Counted from the stretch's first letter, positions 54,469 to 63,879 are shown. The stretch: 64,000 bases of DNA from Sphingomonas leidyi (GCF_011761945.1 NZ_JAASQV010000001.1:744001-808000); one strand, 5' to 3'. Translations and numbers: made by a program. The notes: generated from the letters alone by a model not told the origin.

Positions 54469-54545
54469 GGCGGAGTAGCTCAGCTGGTTAGAGCAGCGGA
54501 ATCATAATCCGCGTGTCGGGGGTTCAAGTCCCTCCTCCGCTACCA
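54469..54545 (+). tRNA. tRNA-Met (anticodon CAT), CCA encoded
   Basis: The acceptor GGCGGAG pairs with CTCCGCT (54535-54541) with a terminal G-T pair, then A and CCA. The anticodon arm GCGGA-ATCATAA-TCCGC gives CAT. The first acceptor pair is closed and the D-arm is normal, so it is an elongator type, not initiator. A lysidine-modified isoleucine tRNA cannot be excluded without comparison. Confidence 0.88.
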
Positions 54546-54639
54546 TTCTTGGTAAGTCATTGAAAATAAATGACTTCATTCGTCGCGGCGGCTGCTGCGG
54601 CATATCCGGCGATATGCTTAAGTACCTGAAATACGGCGG

Positions 54640-54972
54640 CTATTGGGTGGGAAGCGGTCGTTCGGTGCCCGGCTTGCCGAGCGCCCTCAGGCGCTCCAGC
54701 GCCTGGGGAAAGCGGCGCGACAGCGGCACGGTCAGGGCGTCGATCTCGACTGCATAGTCGCCGGAGCCTTCCGGCCTCAGCCCCGTAACCTGCGCTGCGT
54801 TGACGACCCAGGATCGATGGGTGCGCACGAAGCCGCGTGAGCCAAGCTCTTCCTCGAGGACCGAGCGCGGCGAGCGCATCATCAACCTGCATCCGTCGCG
54901 CAGGATGACGAAGTTGCGCGGGTCGCCCGATAGCGCAGCTATACCATCGTAGCGTTGAACCATACCGATCAT
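54640..54972 (-). CDS. LytTR-domain transcriptional regulator
   Basis: A 110-residue protein made almost only of a LytTR DNA-binding domain: YDGIAALSGDPRNFVILRDG, RSPRSVLEEELGSRGFVRTHRSWVVN and VPLSRRFPQALERLRALG. No receiver or membrane domain is seen. The start is taken at ATG 54972 (or 54963). The same frame stays open to 55431 but that part lacks protein character. It is divergent from a TonB receptor, which it probably regulates. Confidence 0.75.
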   Translation of the reverse strand: MIGMVQRYDGIAALSGDPRNFVILRDGCRLMMRSPRSVLEEELGSRGFVRTHRSWVVNAAQVTGLRPEGSGDYAVEIDALTVPLSRRFPQALERLRALGKPGTERPLPTQ

Positions 54973-55391
54973 CCGGAATAGTCCGCGGTGCAGGACAGGG
55001 ACGGTCGAACGGCTCGCCTCCTGCCTGTGCAACCAAGGGGATCTGATGAACCCGCGAACCGGCAACCCGTCGGACGATTGCGAGGGCAAGCCTATGCCTT
55101 GCCCCGCGTCGCCCGGCCCCGACCATGTTCGGGATGGCGGCAGATCGAGAAACCTCGACGCGGCGGTGCCGGCGGCGAGCTGATCGCTGTCGCCTCCCGG
55201 GCTGCTCCCGAGGAGGCAAGGATGAATCCCTGACCATTCGATCGGCCGCCCGGGACGGCGCGCCGACGATATCCGCACGGACCGCGCAGCCGGGCCGTTG
55301 CCGAGCAAGAAACATTCTCGACCGCGCGCCACCTCCCGCTGCTTCGCCGGCGGGAACGGTGCAGCGCGCCCGTCTTCAGAAAGCGATTCCC
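54973..55391. other. Intergenic region between LytTR regulator and TonB receptor
   Basis: About 420 bases without a convincing gene. An imperfect inverted repeat (CGCCTCCCGGG 55191-55201 / CCCGAGGAGGC 55207-55217) lies in the middle, a candidate regulator site or attenuator. LytTR proteins bind paired short direct repeats, but I could not pick a clear pair by eye. Confidence 0.45.
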
Positions 55392-57734
55392 GTGATCCAG
55401 TTCCCGAAATTCCATGTCGGCTGCACCACATCCGCGCTCGCCATGGCCCTGTTTGCCGGCATGGCCGTGCCGCCTGCCCGCGCGCAAACTTCCGATACCG
55501 CCGCCACGCCAGACACGGAAACGCCGCCGGCCGCGGAAATCGTCGTCACGGCGGCCCGCCGGGAGCCTGCCGGCGCCCTGCATCCGCTCGACACCGGCGG
55601 CTATGCGCTGACCAGAAGCGACTGGTCCGACGTGCTTTCGGGAACCAGCGCGCTGGCGCTGGTGAAGAACCTCCCCGGCGTCACCTTCACTTCCACCGAT
55701 GCCTATGGCCTCGATCTCTCGGACGGGTTCCTGCTGGTACGCGGTTTCCGTCAGAACGAACTTGCGATCACCTTCGAGGGCATTCCGCTCAACGATGGCA
55801 GCTATGGCAGCGTGACCGGCACCGCCCCGCTCAACATCGGCGTCGCGACCGACATCGCTTCGGTCAACATCTCGCCCGGCTCGGCGAGCGTGAGCACCTT
55901 TTCGAACACGGTGAACGGCGGCGAGATGCGCTATGCGATCGCCGATCCCAAGCCGCAATTCGCGCTGGATGTCACCCAGGGTTTCGGCGCCAACAACAGT
56001 TTCGTGACCAGCGCCACCGTCAACACCGGCCGGATTGGCGAGGCGGGGCCGCGCATGCTGTTCGGCATCGAGCGGATTTCGAAGGACAAATATACCGGCG
56101 CGGGCACGCAATACATGCTGCGCGCGAACGCAAAGCTGGTTCAGGACGTCCCATGGGGTGATTTCACCGCATTCCTCTCCTTCGCCCGTGCGGAGATCTG
56201 GGGCTACAACAACACCTCGTTCGACATGCTGTCCAAGCTCGGCTGGAACGGCACCGACATCTCCTATCCCGATTATGCGCGCGCGGTGTTCGTCGCATCG
56301 CCCGAAAATGCCGGTCGTTCCTGCGGCGCCTATAGCTGCGGCGAGCTGGCATCGCTCATCCCCTATGACACGGGCCAGGCGACCGACGATTTCGTCGGCA
56401 ATGTCACGCACCACTTCAATCTGACCGACCGGCTCTCGGGCAGCGTGATGGGCTATGCCGCGATCAGCAAATCGAACATCGAGATTGCCGATGTCTCGAC
56501 GCCCTCGCAAACCGGCGCCCCCTTTTCCGCGCAGGTATGGCAAACACGGCCACGGCGTTTCGGGGGGACGATCGAACTGACCTGGAAGGGGGACCGCCAC
56601 ACCCTTTCCGCCGGCGCGTGGATCGAGCGCATCTCGTCGACCTCGCGCTTTGCGTCGTATAACGAGCCGATGCCGGGGCAAGGCGCGCCGCTCAGGGCGA
56701 TCGGACCGTATGATGTCTACGGGGCGGCTTTCCAGATCGCCAATGATTCGCGCTGGAGGACCCATTCGCTCCAGGCCTATGTTCGCGACGTCTTCAAGCC
56801 GAGCGAGACGCTGACGATCGACGCCGGGTTCAAGGCGGTGGACTTTTCGACCGACGGCGGCGGCATCGGCCCCGATCGCGCGCCGAGCGGGCGGCTGGCG
56901 ACCACCGATCTGTTCCTGCCGCGGCTGTCGATCGACTGGCGGCCGAACGCGCGCACCGCCCTCTACCTCGATATTGCCAAGACGGCGGTGGGCTATCGCG
57001 TTTCCTCGCGCGGCAATATCGGCCCGGTGTCATCGGCCTGGGCGGCGGATAGCCAGGAATTGTTCGACGCTGCGCTCGGTACGCTGAAGCCGGAGAAGGA
57101 CTGGAACTTCACCGTCGGCGGCTATCGCCGTTTCGGCCCGTTCAGCATCAATCTCGACGCCTATTACGGGATCATCCTCAATCGCCTGCTGAATGGAACG
57201 AGCGGGCCGCAATTCAATCCGGTGCGCACCGTCGGGATCGTGCCGCGATCGGAGTTGATCGGCGCGGACGCGATCATCGGCTGGAAGCCCTTCGCGTGGT
57301 TGGATATTTCGCAATCGGTTTCGGTCAGCAAGCTTCGCTACCAGAGCGATCTCGTCCTGGCCGGGGACGTCACGCCGCTGAAGGGCCATTTCCAGCCGGG
57401 CTATCCGGGCGTCTCGCTGGTCACCCAGATCGGCGTGAAGCACGGCCGGTTCGACGCGGGCGCGACGAGCACGCTCTATCTCGACAATCCCTTCACCTAT
57501 GGCAACGACATCTATGTACCCAATTACTGGCAGGTGAACGCGCACGCTTCCTATCGCCTGCCGAAATTCGGGCGCATGCCGGAACTAACTTTCCGTATCG
57601 ACGCCAACAATGCGTTGAACCGCAACAATATCGGGTCGGTGGGAATCGGCGGCTATTCGGTTTCCGGGGACTATCAGACCTTCATGCGGTCAGCTCCCCG
57701 TCAATTCCTGCTCAGCATCAGCGCCAGAATCTGA
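55392..57734 (+). CDS. TonB-dependent outer-membrane receptor
   Basis: A 780-residue receptor. The signal peptide starts at GTG 55392 (MIQFPKFHVGCTT) and is cut near PARAQ, residue 32. The TonB-box-like AEIVVTAARRE is followed by a plug (LVKNLPGVTFTSTDAYGLDLSDGFLLVRGFRQNEL, about 75-110). The barrel ends FLLSISARI. It lacks the usual terminal aromatic residue; the last residue is Ile, as in some thiamin- or copper-type receptors. A LytTR regulator is divergent upstream and a 64-residue gene follows 13 bases downstream. Confidence 0.92.
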   Translation: MIQFPKFHVGCTTSALAMALFAGMAVPPARAQTSDTAATPDTETPPAAEIVVTAARREPAGALHPLDTGGYALTRSDWSDVLSGTSALALVKNLPGVTFTSTDAYGLDLSDGFLLVRGFRQNELAITFEGIPLNDGSYGSVTGTAPLNIGVATDIASVNISPGSASVSTFSNTVNGGEMRYAIADPKPQFALDVTQGFGANNSFVTSATVNTGRIGEAGPRMLFGIERISKDKYTGAGTQYMLRANAKLVQDVPWGDFTAFLSFARAEIWGYNNTSFDMLSKLGWNGTDISYPDYARAVFVASPENAGRSCGAYSCGELASLIPYDTGQATDDFVGNVTHHFNLTDRLSGSVMGYAAISKSNIEIADVSTPSQTGAPFSAQVWQTRPRRFGGTIELTWKGDRHTLSAGAWIERISSTSRFASYNEPMPGQGAPLRAIGPYDVYGAAFQIANDSRWRTHSLQAYVRDVFKPSETLTIDAGFKAVDFSTDGGGIGPDRAPSGRLATTDLFLPRLSIDWRPNARTALYLDIAKTAVGYRVSSRGNIGPVSSAWAADSQELFDAALGTLKPEKDWNFTVGGYRRFGPFSINLDAYYGIILNRLLNGTSGPQFNPVRTVGIVPRSELIGADAIIGWKPFAWLDISQSVSVSKLRYQSDLVLAGDVTPLKGHFQPGYPGVSLVTQIGVKHGRFDAGATSTLYLDNPFTYGNDIYVPNYWQVNAHASYRLPKFGRMPELTFRIDANNALNRNNIGSVGIGGYSVSGDYQTFMRSAPRQFLLSISARI

Positions 57735-57747
57735 TCCTTGGAGGAAA

Positions 57748-57942
57748 ATGATGTCACCGAATCATTCCCATGCCTCCATCCGACTGTGGCTTCGTCTATA
57801 TTTGCGGCTGCTCACGCGGCTGGAGGCGGCGCTCCCCCGTCGCCGAAACCATATGGTCGCGGCGAAGGTGCAGGCATGGATCGACGCCGAACACGCCCGC
57901 ATCCATCGCGCGGTCCATCGCGACGAGAATGGCCGGTCCTAG
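57748..57942 (+). CDS. Small basic hypothetical protein (64 aa) behind TonB receptor
   Basis: A 64-residue protein with a strong GGAGG site (57740-57744) before ATG 57748. The first part is an amphipathic, Arg/Leu-rich helix (IRLWLRLYLRLLTRLEAALP), the second a His/Ala-rich helix (AWIDAEHARIHRAVHRDE). It lies 13 bases after the receptor stop and overlaps the end of the convergent response regulator gene by four bases. No family is recognised; a membrane-surface helix is plausible. Confidence 0.65.
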   Translation: MMSPNHSHASIRLWLRLYLRLLTRLEAALPRRRNHMVAAKVQAWIDAEHARIHRAVHRDENGRS

Positions 57943-58553
57943 GCGTGGATGCGATCAAAGGCGCGGACGAGATCGGGCAGCGTCCGCGCCTCCATCTTGC
58001 GCATCATGTTGCCGCGACGGACCTTTACGGTGATCTCGCTCAGTCCGAGCTCGGCGGCGACCTGCTTGTTGAGCAATCCGCGCACCACCAGCCGCGCCAC
58101 TTCGCGCTCGCCCGGGGAGAGCGCTTCCCACAATTGCCGCACATGCCGGGTTTCCGCCGCCGCCGCACGGCGCGCGCGATCGATCTCGATGCCGCGATTG
58201 ACCGCGTCGAGCAGATCCTGGTCGCGAAACGGCTTGGTGAGAAACTCGATCGCGCCATCCTTCATCGCACGGACGCTCATCGCGATGTCGCCATGGCCGG
58301 TGATCATCACCGTCGGCAGGGCGATGCTGCCCTCCGCCATATGGGCGAGAAACGCCATCCCGCTATGCCCCGGCATCCGCACGTCGAGCACGAGGCAGGA
58401 CGGGGCATCCGCGTGTGCCGCGCCCACGAATTCCTGCACCGAGGCGAACGACCGTGAGCCCAGCGCGACGGAGGAAAGCAGATCCTCCAGCGCCTCACGC
58501 ACGGCGCCGTCGTCGTCGACGATATAGACGATCGGGGATTCGGGATCGGTCAT
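57939..58553 (-). CDS. FixJ/NarL-type response regulator
   Basis: A 204-residue regulator. The receiver domain has acidic residues VDDD (12-15), phospho-acceptor Asp57 (LVLDVRMPG) and Lys in FLTKPFRD. The LuxR-type helix-turn-helix is LSPGEREVARLVVRGLLNKQ and LGLSEITVKVRRGNMMRKM. ATG 58553 overlaps the kinase stop in an ATGA junction. Last gene of the ATPase-kinase operon. Confidence 0.94.
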   Translation of the reverse strand: MTDPESPIVYIVDDDGAVREALEDLLSSVALGSRSFASVQEFVGAAHADAPSCLVLDVRMPGHSGMAFLAHMAEGSIALPTVMITGHGDIAMSVRAMKDGAIEFLTKPFRDQDLLDAVNRGIEIDRARRAAAAETRHVRQLWEALSPGEREVARLVVRGLLNKQVAAELGLSEITVKVRRGNMMRKMEARTLPDLVRAFDRIHA

Positions 58554-59788
58554 GCTCCGGTTTCCTCTTCACCGTCGACAGGCGCGACCGGCAAGGTGAA
58601 CAACAGGGCCGCACCGTCCAGCTCGCTTTCCTCGGCCCAGATACGGCCGCCATTGGCCTCGACGATCGCACGGCTGATGGTGAGGCCGAGCCCGATGCCG
58701 TCCTGCTTGGTCGTCCAGAAGGCATCGAACAGCCGCTCCGCTTCCTGCTCGCGAAAGCCGACGCCGGAATCGGCAACCTCGAGCGCAACGCTCGACCCGT
58801 CCTGGGTGAGGGAAGCGATCACCTCAATCTCATGCCCGCGGGCCGGATCCGCCATCACGGCATCGATGGCGTTGAGCAGCAGATTGCCGATGACCTGGCC
58901 GATCTGCACCCGATCGCCAAAGACCCGCGGCAGGTCTTCCGGCAGGTAAAGCCGCAGCAATATGTCGTTGCGATCGATCTGTCCGCGCGCCAGCCCGACG
59001 ATCTCTTCCACCAAAGTGCCGAGATCGAATGCTGCCCGTATCGGCGACTTGCCGCTGGCAAGGCCCCGCACCCGCGCTATCACCTCGCTGGCGCGGCTGG
59101 CTTCCGCGGCGATCCGCTCGGCGGCGCGCTCGGCCTTCTCGATATTGGGTGGGTCGGTGGCCAGCCAGCGCCGGCAGGCCCCTGCGCTCGTCATCACCGC
59201 GGCGAGCGGCTGGTTCACTTCGTGCGCGATCGAGGCAGTGAGCTCCCCGAGGCTGGTGACCCGCGCGATGCGCGTGAGCCGCTCGCGCGCGTCATGGATC
59301 GCGGCCTCCGCCGCGACCAGCTTGAGCGAGAGATAGGTGGTCACCGCGATCGCGACGAGGCTGATGCCGGTATTGATGATGCCCACCTCGTACAGCCCGG
59401 AATGGGTGAGCGTGAAGCTGATCACCGTCAGCGTCCCGCAGGCCGATGCCAGGATGACGACCGACCGGGGGCGCATCCAGCGCGTGGCGAGCAGGATCAC
59501 CGCGACGTAGAATACCGCCGCCGCAATGGCGTAGTTGGTCACGGTATCGACGGCGAAGATCGCGGCGATGGCGGCGACCAGCAGGGCGATCCTGGGCGCC
59601 TGTCCGCGCTCCAGGCCGTTGCCGAGCCGCCGCGTCACGACATTGTGCCTGAGTTCATCGCGAAGCCTTCGGGTATGCCTGTGTCGTGCGTGCCGACTTC
59701 CCTCCCTATGCCGCGCGGATCGCCTGCCGTCGATCATTCTGCGCTGCCCGCTGCGGCGGCGCCCTGGAAAGCCCGCTCGCATGTTCAT
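58550..59788 (-). CDS. FixL-like membrane sensor histidine kinase
   Basis: A 412-residue kinase with about four closely packed membrane helices (residues about 65-160) and no long periplasmic loop. The dimerisation box is LGELTASIAHEVNQPLAAV, the HWE-like FixL/DctB subtype, and the ATPase domain has NLLLNAIDAV, EVADSGVGF and GIGLGLTISRAI. ATG 59788 overlaps the stop of the 98-residue gene; ATG 59782 has better spacing from AGGAG. Partner of the FixJ-type regulator downstream. Confidence 0.9.
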   Translation of the reverse strand: MNMRAGFPGRRRSGQRRMIDGRRSARHREGSRHARHRHTRRLRDELRHNVVTRRLGNGLERGQAPRIALLVAAIAAIFAVDTVTNYAIAAAVFYVAVILLATRWMRPRSVVILASACGTLTVISFTLTHSGLYEVGIINTGISLVAIAVTTYLSLKLVAAEAAIHDARERLTRIARVTSLGELTASIAHEVNQPLAAVMTSAGACRRWLATDPPNIEKAERAAERIAAEASRASEVIARVRGLASGKSPIRAAFDLGTLVEEIVGLARGQIDRNDILLRLYLPEDLPRVFGDRVQIGQVIGNLLLNAIDAVMADPARGHEIEVIASLTQDGSSVALEVADSGVGFREQEAERLFDAFWTTKQDGIGLGLTISRAIVEANGGRIWAEESELDGAALLFTLPVAPVDGEEETGA

Positions 59789-60081
59789 CCGCTCCTGCGC
59801 AGGATGCCGAGCGCCGCCCGCTGGAGGCGATGGCAGAGCCGCGAGGCATATAGCCATTGCCGCCGGGAGATCGCTCCGTGCCGGGCGAGCATCGCGGCCA
59901 TCGCGAGCAGGCGCATCGCGCCGGTGGCCATCGCCCAGGCGACCAGCCGCGCCAGAAACACCCGCCACGAGGGCTCGGGCGGAGGGCTGGCTCCCTCGGG
60001 TGGTCTGCCCCTGCCATCGCCGTGCCAGCCTTCCGGCGGGGACGGCGGCAGGAACGCCAATGCGTCGCGCTTCAGAACCAT
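59785..60081 (-). CDS. Small hypothetical protein (98 aa) between MgtA-type ATPase and kinase
   Basis: ATG 60081 lies inside the last codons of the ATPase gene (10-base overlap), and the TGA overlaps the kinase start. The N-terminal half is Pro/Gly-rich (LPPSPPEGWHGDGRGRPPEG). The C-terminal half has one hydrophobic, methionine-rich helix (FLARLVAWAMATGAMRLLAMAAML) and a basic tail. It is probably an inner-membrane accessory protein of the ATPase or a sensor partner. No family is recognised. Confidence 0.65.
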   Translation of the reverse strand: MVLKRDALAFLPPSPPEGWHGDGRGRPPEGASPPPEPSWRVFLARLVAWAMATGAMRLLAMAAMLARHGAISRRQWLYASRLCHRLQRAALGILRRSG

Positions 60082-62786
60082 TGCCCGAACCGCCGGATGT
60101 AGAGCGTCTTGATCGATTGGGCGACGACGCAATAGCTCAGCAGGATGCCGGCCAGCCAGGGGAAATACTGCCAGGGCAGCGGCTGGAATCCCACCATCGG
60201 TCCGAGCGGGGAGAAGGGTAGAAACACGCCGAGCGCGCAGATCAGCGCCGTCATCGCCAGCACCGCCGGCGCCGCGACGCTCTGGAGGAAGGGGATGCGC
60301 TGGGTGCGTAGCATGTGCACCACCAGCGTCTGGGACAGCAGTCCCTCGACGAACCATCCCGACTGGAACAGCGACTGGTGCTCGGGGGAATTGGCGCCGA
60401 ATACGAACCACAGGAGCGCGAAGGTGGTCACGTCGAAGATCGAGGAGGTCGGCCCGATCCAGATCATGAAGCGCCCGATGTTGCGCGCATCCCATTTGCG
60501 CGGGCGCATGAGGAATTCGCGGTCCATCCTGTCCCACGGCAGCGCGAGCTGCGACACGTCGTACATCAGATTCTGGATCAGGATCTGAATCGCCAGCATC
60601 GGAAGGAAGGGGATGACGGCACTGGCGAGCAGCACCGAGAAGACGTTCCCGAAATTCGAGCTGGCCGTCATGTTGAGATATTTGATGATGTTGCCGAAGG
60701 TCTCCCGCCCTTTCAGCACGCCTTCCTCCAACACCATCAGGCTCTTTTCGAGCAGGATGATATCGGCCGATTCCTTCGCGATATCGGTGCCGCTGTCGAC
60801 CGAGATGCCGACATCGGCGTCCCGCAGTGCCGGGGCGTCGTTGATCCCGTCGCCGAGGAAGCCGACGGTATGGCCATTCGCCTGCAATGCCTTGAGCACC
60901 CGCGATTTCTGAAGCGGGGTGAGCTTGGCGAAGATCGTCCGCTCGTCGACCAGCCCGCGCAGCCGCGCATCGTCGAGCGCTTCGATCTCGCGCCCGAGCA
61001 GGGGCTGCCCCGGCTCGAGCCCCACTTCGCGGCAGATGCGCGCGGTGACCACCTCGTTGTCGCCGGTCAGCACCTTCACGGCCACGCCATGCGCGGCGAG
61101 CGCGGCGAGCGCCGGGGCCGCGCTTTCCTTCGGCGGGTCGAGGAAGGTGAGGAAGCCCTCGACGATCAGATCCCGCTCGTCGGCGATCCCGTAGAGAGGC
61201 TTGCGCGCATCCCCCGTCACCGTCCGCGTCGCAACCACCAGCACGCGAAACCCTTCCGCATTCATGGCGCGGGCGCGGGCGACCAGCGCATGGCGCTCCG
61301 CATCGCCGAGCGGATGCACCGTGCCGCCATCGCGGATGGCGTGGGCAATGCCGAGCATTTCCTCCACCGCGCCCTTGCAGACGATCAACTGCCGGCCCGC
61401 GGCATCCTCGACTACCACCGAGAGGCGGCGGCGGACGAAATCGAACGGCAGCTCGTCGATCTTGCGATAGCCTTCGACCGGGCGAATCACTTCCGGCAAT
61501 TCGCTGGCGAAGCGGACCACCGCCTGATCCATCAGGTTGCGCACGCCGCTCTGATGGTGGCTGTTGATCCAGGCATAGCGCAGCACGGCGTCGTCGCGCT
61601 CGCCATGGATATCGAGATGCTGCTCGAGGATGATGCGATCCTGCGTCAGCGTGCCCGTCTTGTCGGTGCACAGCACGTCCATCGCGCCGAAATTCTGGAT
61701 CGCGTTGAGCCGCTTCACCACTACCTTGCGGCGCGCCATCGCCACCGCGCCCTTGGCGAGATTCGACGAGACGATCATCGGCAACATCTCGGGCGTGAGG
61801 CCGACCGCGACCGCGAGCGCGAACAGGAAGGCGTTGGTCCAGTCGCCCTTGGTGAATCCGTTGATCAGCAGCACCACCGGCACCATCACGAGCATGAATC
61901 GGATCAGGAGCCAGCTGACCGAATTCACGCCGCGATCGAACGCGGTTTCCGCGCGCGAGCCCATGATCGCCTTGGCCAGCGAGCCGAAATAGGTCCTGGC
62001 GCCGGTCGCGACGACGATTGCGGTGGCGGTGCCGCTAACGACATTGGTGCCCATGAAGCAGATCGTCGGCAGGTCGAGCGCATTGGCGTCATCGTTGGTC
62101 GCCGCGGTGGCCGATTTGCCGGCCACTGCGCCCAGGGTGTCATATTTCTCGACCGGCAGCGCTTCCCCGGTCAGCGCCGCCTGGCTGACGAATAGATCGC
62201 GCGATTCGAGCAGGCGTATATCGGCGGGAACCATGTCGCCGGCCGAAAGCTGGACGATATCGCCGACAACGATCTCCGCCATGGGAATCTCGCCGGTGCG
62301 TGGCGCGGCATCGTCGTCCCTGCGCCGCCGCACCGTGGCAGTGGTGCGCACCATCGCCTTCAATGCATCGGCCGCCTTGCCGGAGCGATACTCCTGCCAG
62401 AAGCGCAGCAACGCGCTCAGCATCACCATCGTCACGATGATGACGACGCCGGTATAGTCCGCAGTCTCGCTCTCGCGCAGCGGAATGATGATATCGGTTA
62501 TCGACGAAATCGCCGCCAGGGTCATCAGCACCGCAATGAATGGATTGGCGAAGGCATGCAGCAGTTGGAGGGATATGGGCGGGCGGCGATCGTGCGCGAC
62601 TTCGTTCGGCCCATCCTTGGCCAGGCGGGCTGCCGCTTCCGCCTCGGTCAGGCCGTCACCGCTGGCGCGGAAGTTGGTGAGGGTCGTCCCAACGCTGTTC
62701 CGCGCCTCGCGGATTGCGCGCACCGACAGCGTGAGGTCGCGGGAGCGCTTGGGAGCGGCTGGTATAGCCTTGGTCATCGGGTTCAT
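60072..62786 (-). CDS. mgtA: MgtA-type P-type magnesium-translocating ATPase
   Basis: A 904-residue P3B-type ATPase. It has an actuator domain with LTGEALPVEK, phosphorylated Asp375 in CTDKTGTLTQD, nucleotide-binding KGAVEEML, and the hinge VGFLGDGINDAPALRDADVGISVDSG. Ten membrane helices fit MgtA/MgtB (ALAVAVGLTPEMLPMIVSSNLAKGA). It imports Mg2+, using ATP. ATG 62786 has GAAGAAG upstream. It leads an operon with a small protein and a two-component system that may sense magnesium or membrane state. Confidence 0.94.
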   Translation of the reverse strand: MNPMTKAIPAAPKRSRDLTLSVRAIREARNSVGTTLTNFRASGDGLTEAEAAARLAKDGPNEVAHDRRPPISLQLLHAFANPFIAVLMTLAAISSITDIIIPLRESETADYTGVVIIVTMVMLSALLRFWQEYRSGKAADALKAMVRTTATVRRRRDDDAAPRTGEIPMAEIVVGDIVQLSAGDMVPADIRLLESRDLFVSQAALTGEALPVEKYDTLGAVAGKSATAATNDDANALDLPTICFMGTNVVSGTATAIVVATGARTYFGSLAKAIMGSRAETAFDRGVNSVSWLLIRFMLVMVPVVLLINGFTKGDWTNAFLFALAVAVGLTPEMLPMIVSSNLAKGAVAMARRKVVVKRLNAIQNFGAMDVLCTDKTGTLTQDRIILEQHLDIHGERDDAVLRYAWINSHHQSGVRNLMDQAVVRFASELPEVIRPVEGYRKIDELPFDFVRRRLSVVVEDAAGRQLIVCKGAVEEMLGIAHAIRDGGTVHPLGDAERHALVARARAMNAEGFRVLVVATRTVTGDARKPLYGIADERDLIVEGFLTFLDPPKESAAPALAALAAHGVAVKVLTGDNEVVTARICREVGLEPGQPLLGREIEALDDARLRGLVDERTIFAKLTPLQKSRVLKALQANGHTVGFLGDGINDAPALRDADVGISVDSGTDIAKESADIILLEKSLMVLEEGVLKGRETFGNIIKYLNMTASSNFGNVFSVLLASAVIPFLPMLAIQILIQNLMYDVSQLALPWDRMDREFLMRPRKWDARNIGRFMIWIGPTSSIFDVTTFALLWFVFGANSPEHQSLFQSGWFVEGLLSQTLVVHMLRTQRIPFLQSVAAPAVLAMTALICALGVFLPFSPLGPMVGFQPLPWQYFPWLAGILLSYCVVAQSIKTLYIRRFGQWF

Positions 62787-63282
62787 GTCGCTTCTTCCGG
62801 ATAGGATCGGAGACGGGGCCGCGATCAGCGCGGGGCCCTTTGCTGGCGTTCGGTGGTCGGCGCCGGACTCTCTGCCGCCGACGCGATCCCGCGGCCTGCA
62901 ACCCAGGGAATGTTCCCGTGGATGGAGCGACGGAGCAGTGGCGTTCGGGATTGCGTCTTTTCTGGGCGGCGGGATGGCGGCGCGTGATATTGCGCTTCTG
63001 TCGGTATAGTCATGGTGTACCTCGCTGCAGCGCCGCCGCGCTGTCAGCGAGAAGCCGGAAGGTCAGCTTCTGTTGAACAGCGATGGCGACGCGGATTCTC
63101 GACTACTGTCGCATGGCATGTTCGTTGGCTCCTCAAGCAACCGAGGGCGGTTGGCTCTGAAGTTTCTGAAGTCTTCCTAGATCAACGGAAGGGTTTCGAC
63201 ATCGATACGTCCGTTTCCGTCGACATATCCTGGTATCTTCTGCATATACGAAGGTATGCGCCGGCCGTGGAGCGGCCCGGCC
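62787..63282. other. Intergenic region upstream of mgtA (about 500 bases)
   Basis: No convincing full gene. On the mgtA strand a 62-codon ORF (63013-62825), starting MTIPTEAQYHAPPSRRPEK and rich in Pro and Arg, has a GAGGT site upstream and ends 38 bases before mgtA. It could be a leader peptide but is not established. The region towards 63100-63250 is lower in GC and may hold the promoter. Confidence 0.4.
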
Positions 63283-63879
63283 TCAGTCCGCCTGGGGCAG
63301 CGCATCGAGCTGCGCCTGATAGTTCGCGATCAGCGCGGGATCGGCGTCGTTGCGGCGCTTGGCGATGAATGCCGCCAGCGCGCGCCGATATTCCGCGATA
63401 AAGGCCTTGTTGTTCGGGCTGGCCGCGAATTGCGCCGCGGCCTTCTCTACCGGCCTGCGATCCTCCTCGAGGAGATACTCTTTCCCATAGGGCGACAGGT
63501 CGCGCATGATCACGAAATTGCGCGGAAGCCCCGGAATATATCGGATCGCGAACATCTCGCCCTTGGGTGGGATCATGATGGCGTTCGTGATGGGATAGAT
63601 GCTGGCGGACATGGTATCGAAGCGCGTTACCACGTCGTTGCCCTCCGCCGTCTTCACCACCGCGTCATAGGCCCAGATACTCTGATCGTTCAGGGTGGAG
63701 CTGGTTTCCTCGGACTGGGTGATGACCGCCGTTCCATCGACTCCGAATGCTTCCAGAAACAGTGCATTGAAGATATGCGCGGTGAAGAGGTTGATCGGGC
63801 CATAGATGAAGAAGACCAGGATCAGCCCGTACCAGCCGCCGCTTCCGCGCCATTTTGCCAGCAGATGGGCCAGCAGCAC
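63283..63879 (-). CDS. Membrane-anchored hypothetical protein, N-terminus apparently cut by an in-frame TAG
   Basis: From GTG 63879 the frame gives 198 residues: two hydrophobic segments (LLAHLLA and GWYGLILVFFIYGPINLFTAHIF), then a soluble domain with FDTMSASIYPITNAIMIPPKGEMF and a helical C-terminus. Upstream, the same frame is interrupted by TAG at 63903-63901. It continues in good protein back to ATG 63957 (MVILSAISYFLTHHPFWS), which has AAGG eight bases before it. The full gene would be 63283-63957, about 224 residues, with an extra membrane helix. The family is not recognised. Confidence 0.65.
   Translation of the reverse strand: MLLAHLLAKWRGSGGWYGLILVFFIYGPINLFTAHIFNALFLEAFGVDGTAVITQSEETSSTLNDQSIWAYDAVVKTAEGNDVVTRFDTMSASIYPITNAIMIPPKGEMFAIRYIPGLPRNFVIMRDLSPYGKEYLLEEDRRPVEKAAAQFAASPNNKAFIAEYRRALAAFIAKRRNDADPALIANYQAQLDALPQAD

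Noticed and set aside
54973..55431. Extension of the LytTR frame upstream to 55431
   Set aside because: The added 153 residues show no hydrophobic or domain pattern, and no ribosome site supports a start there.
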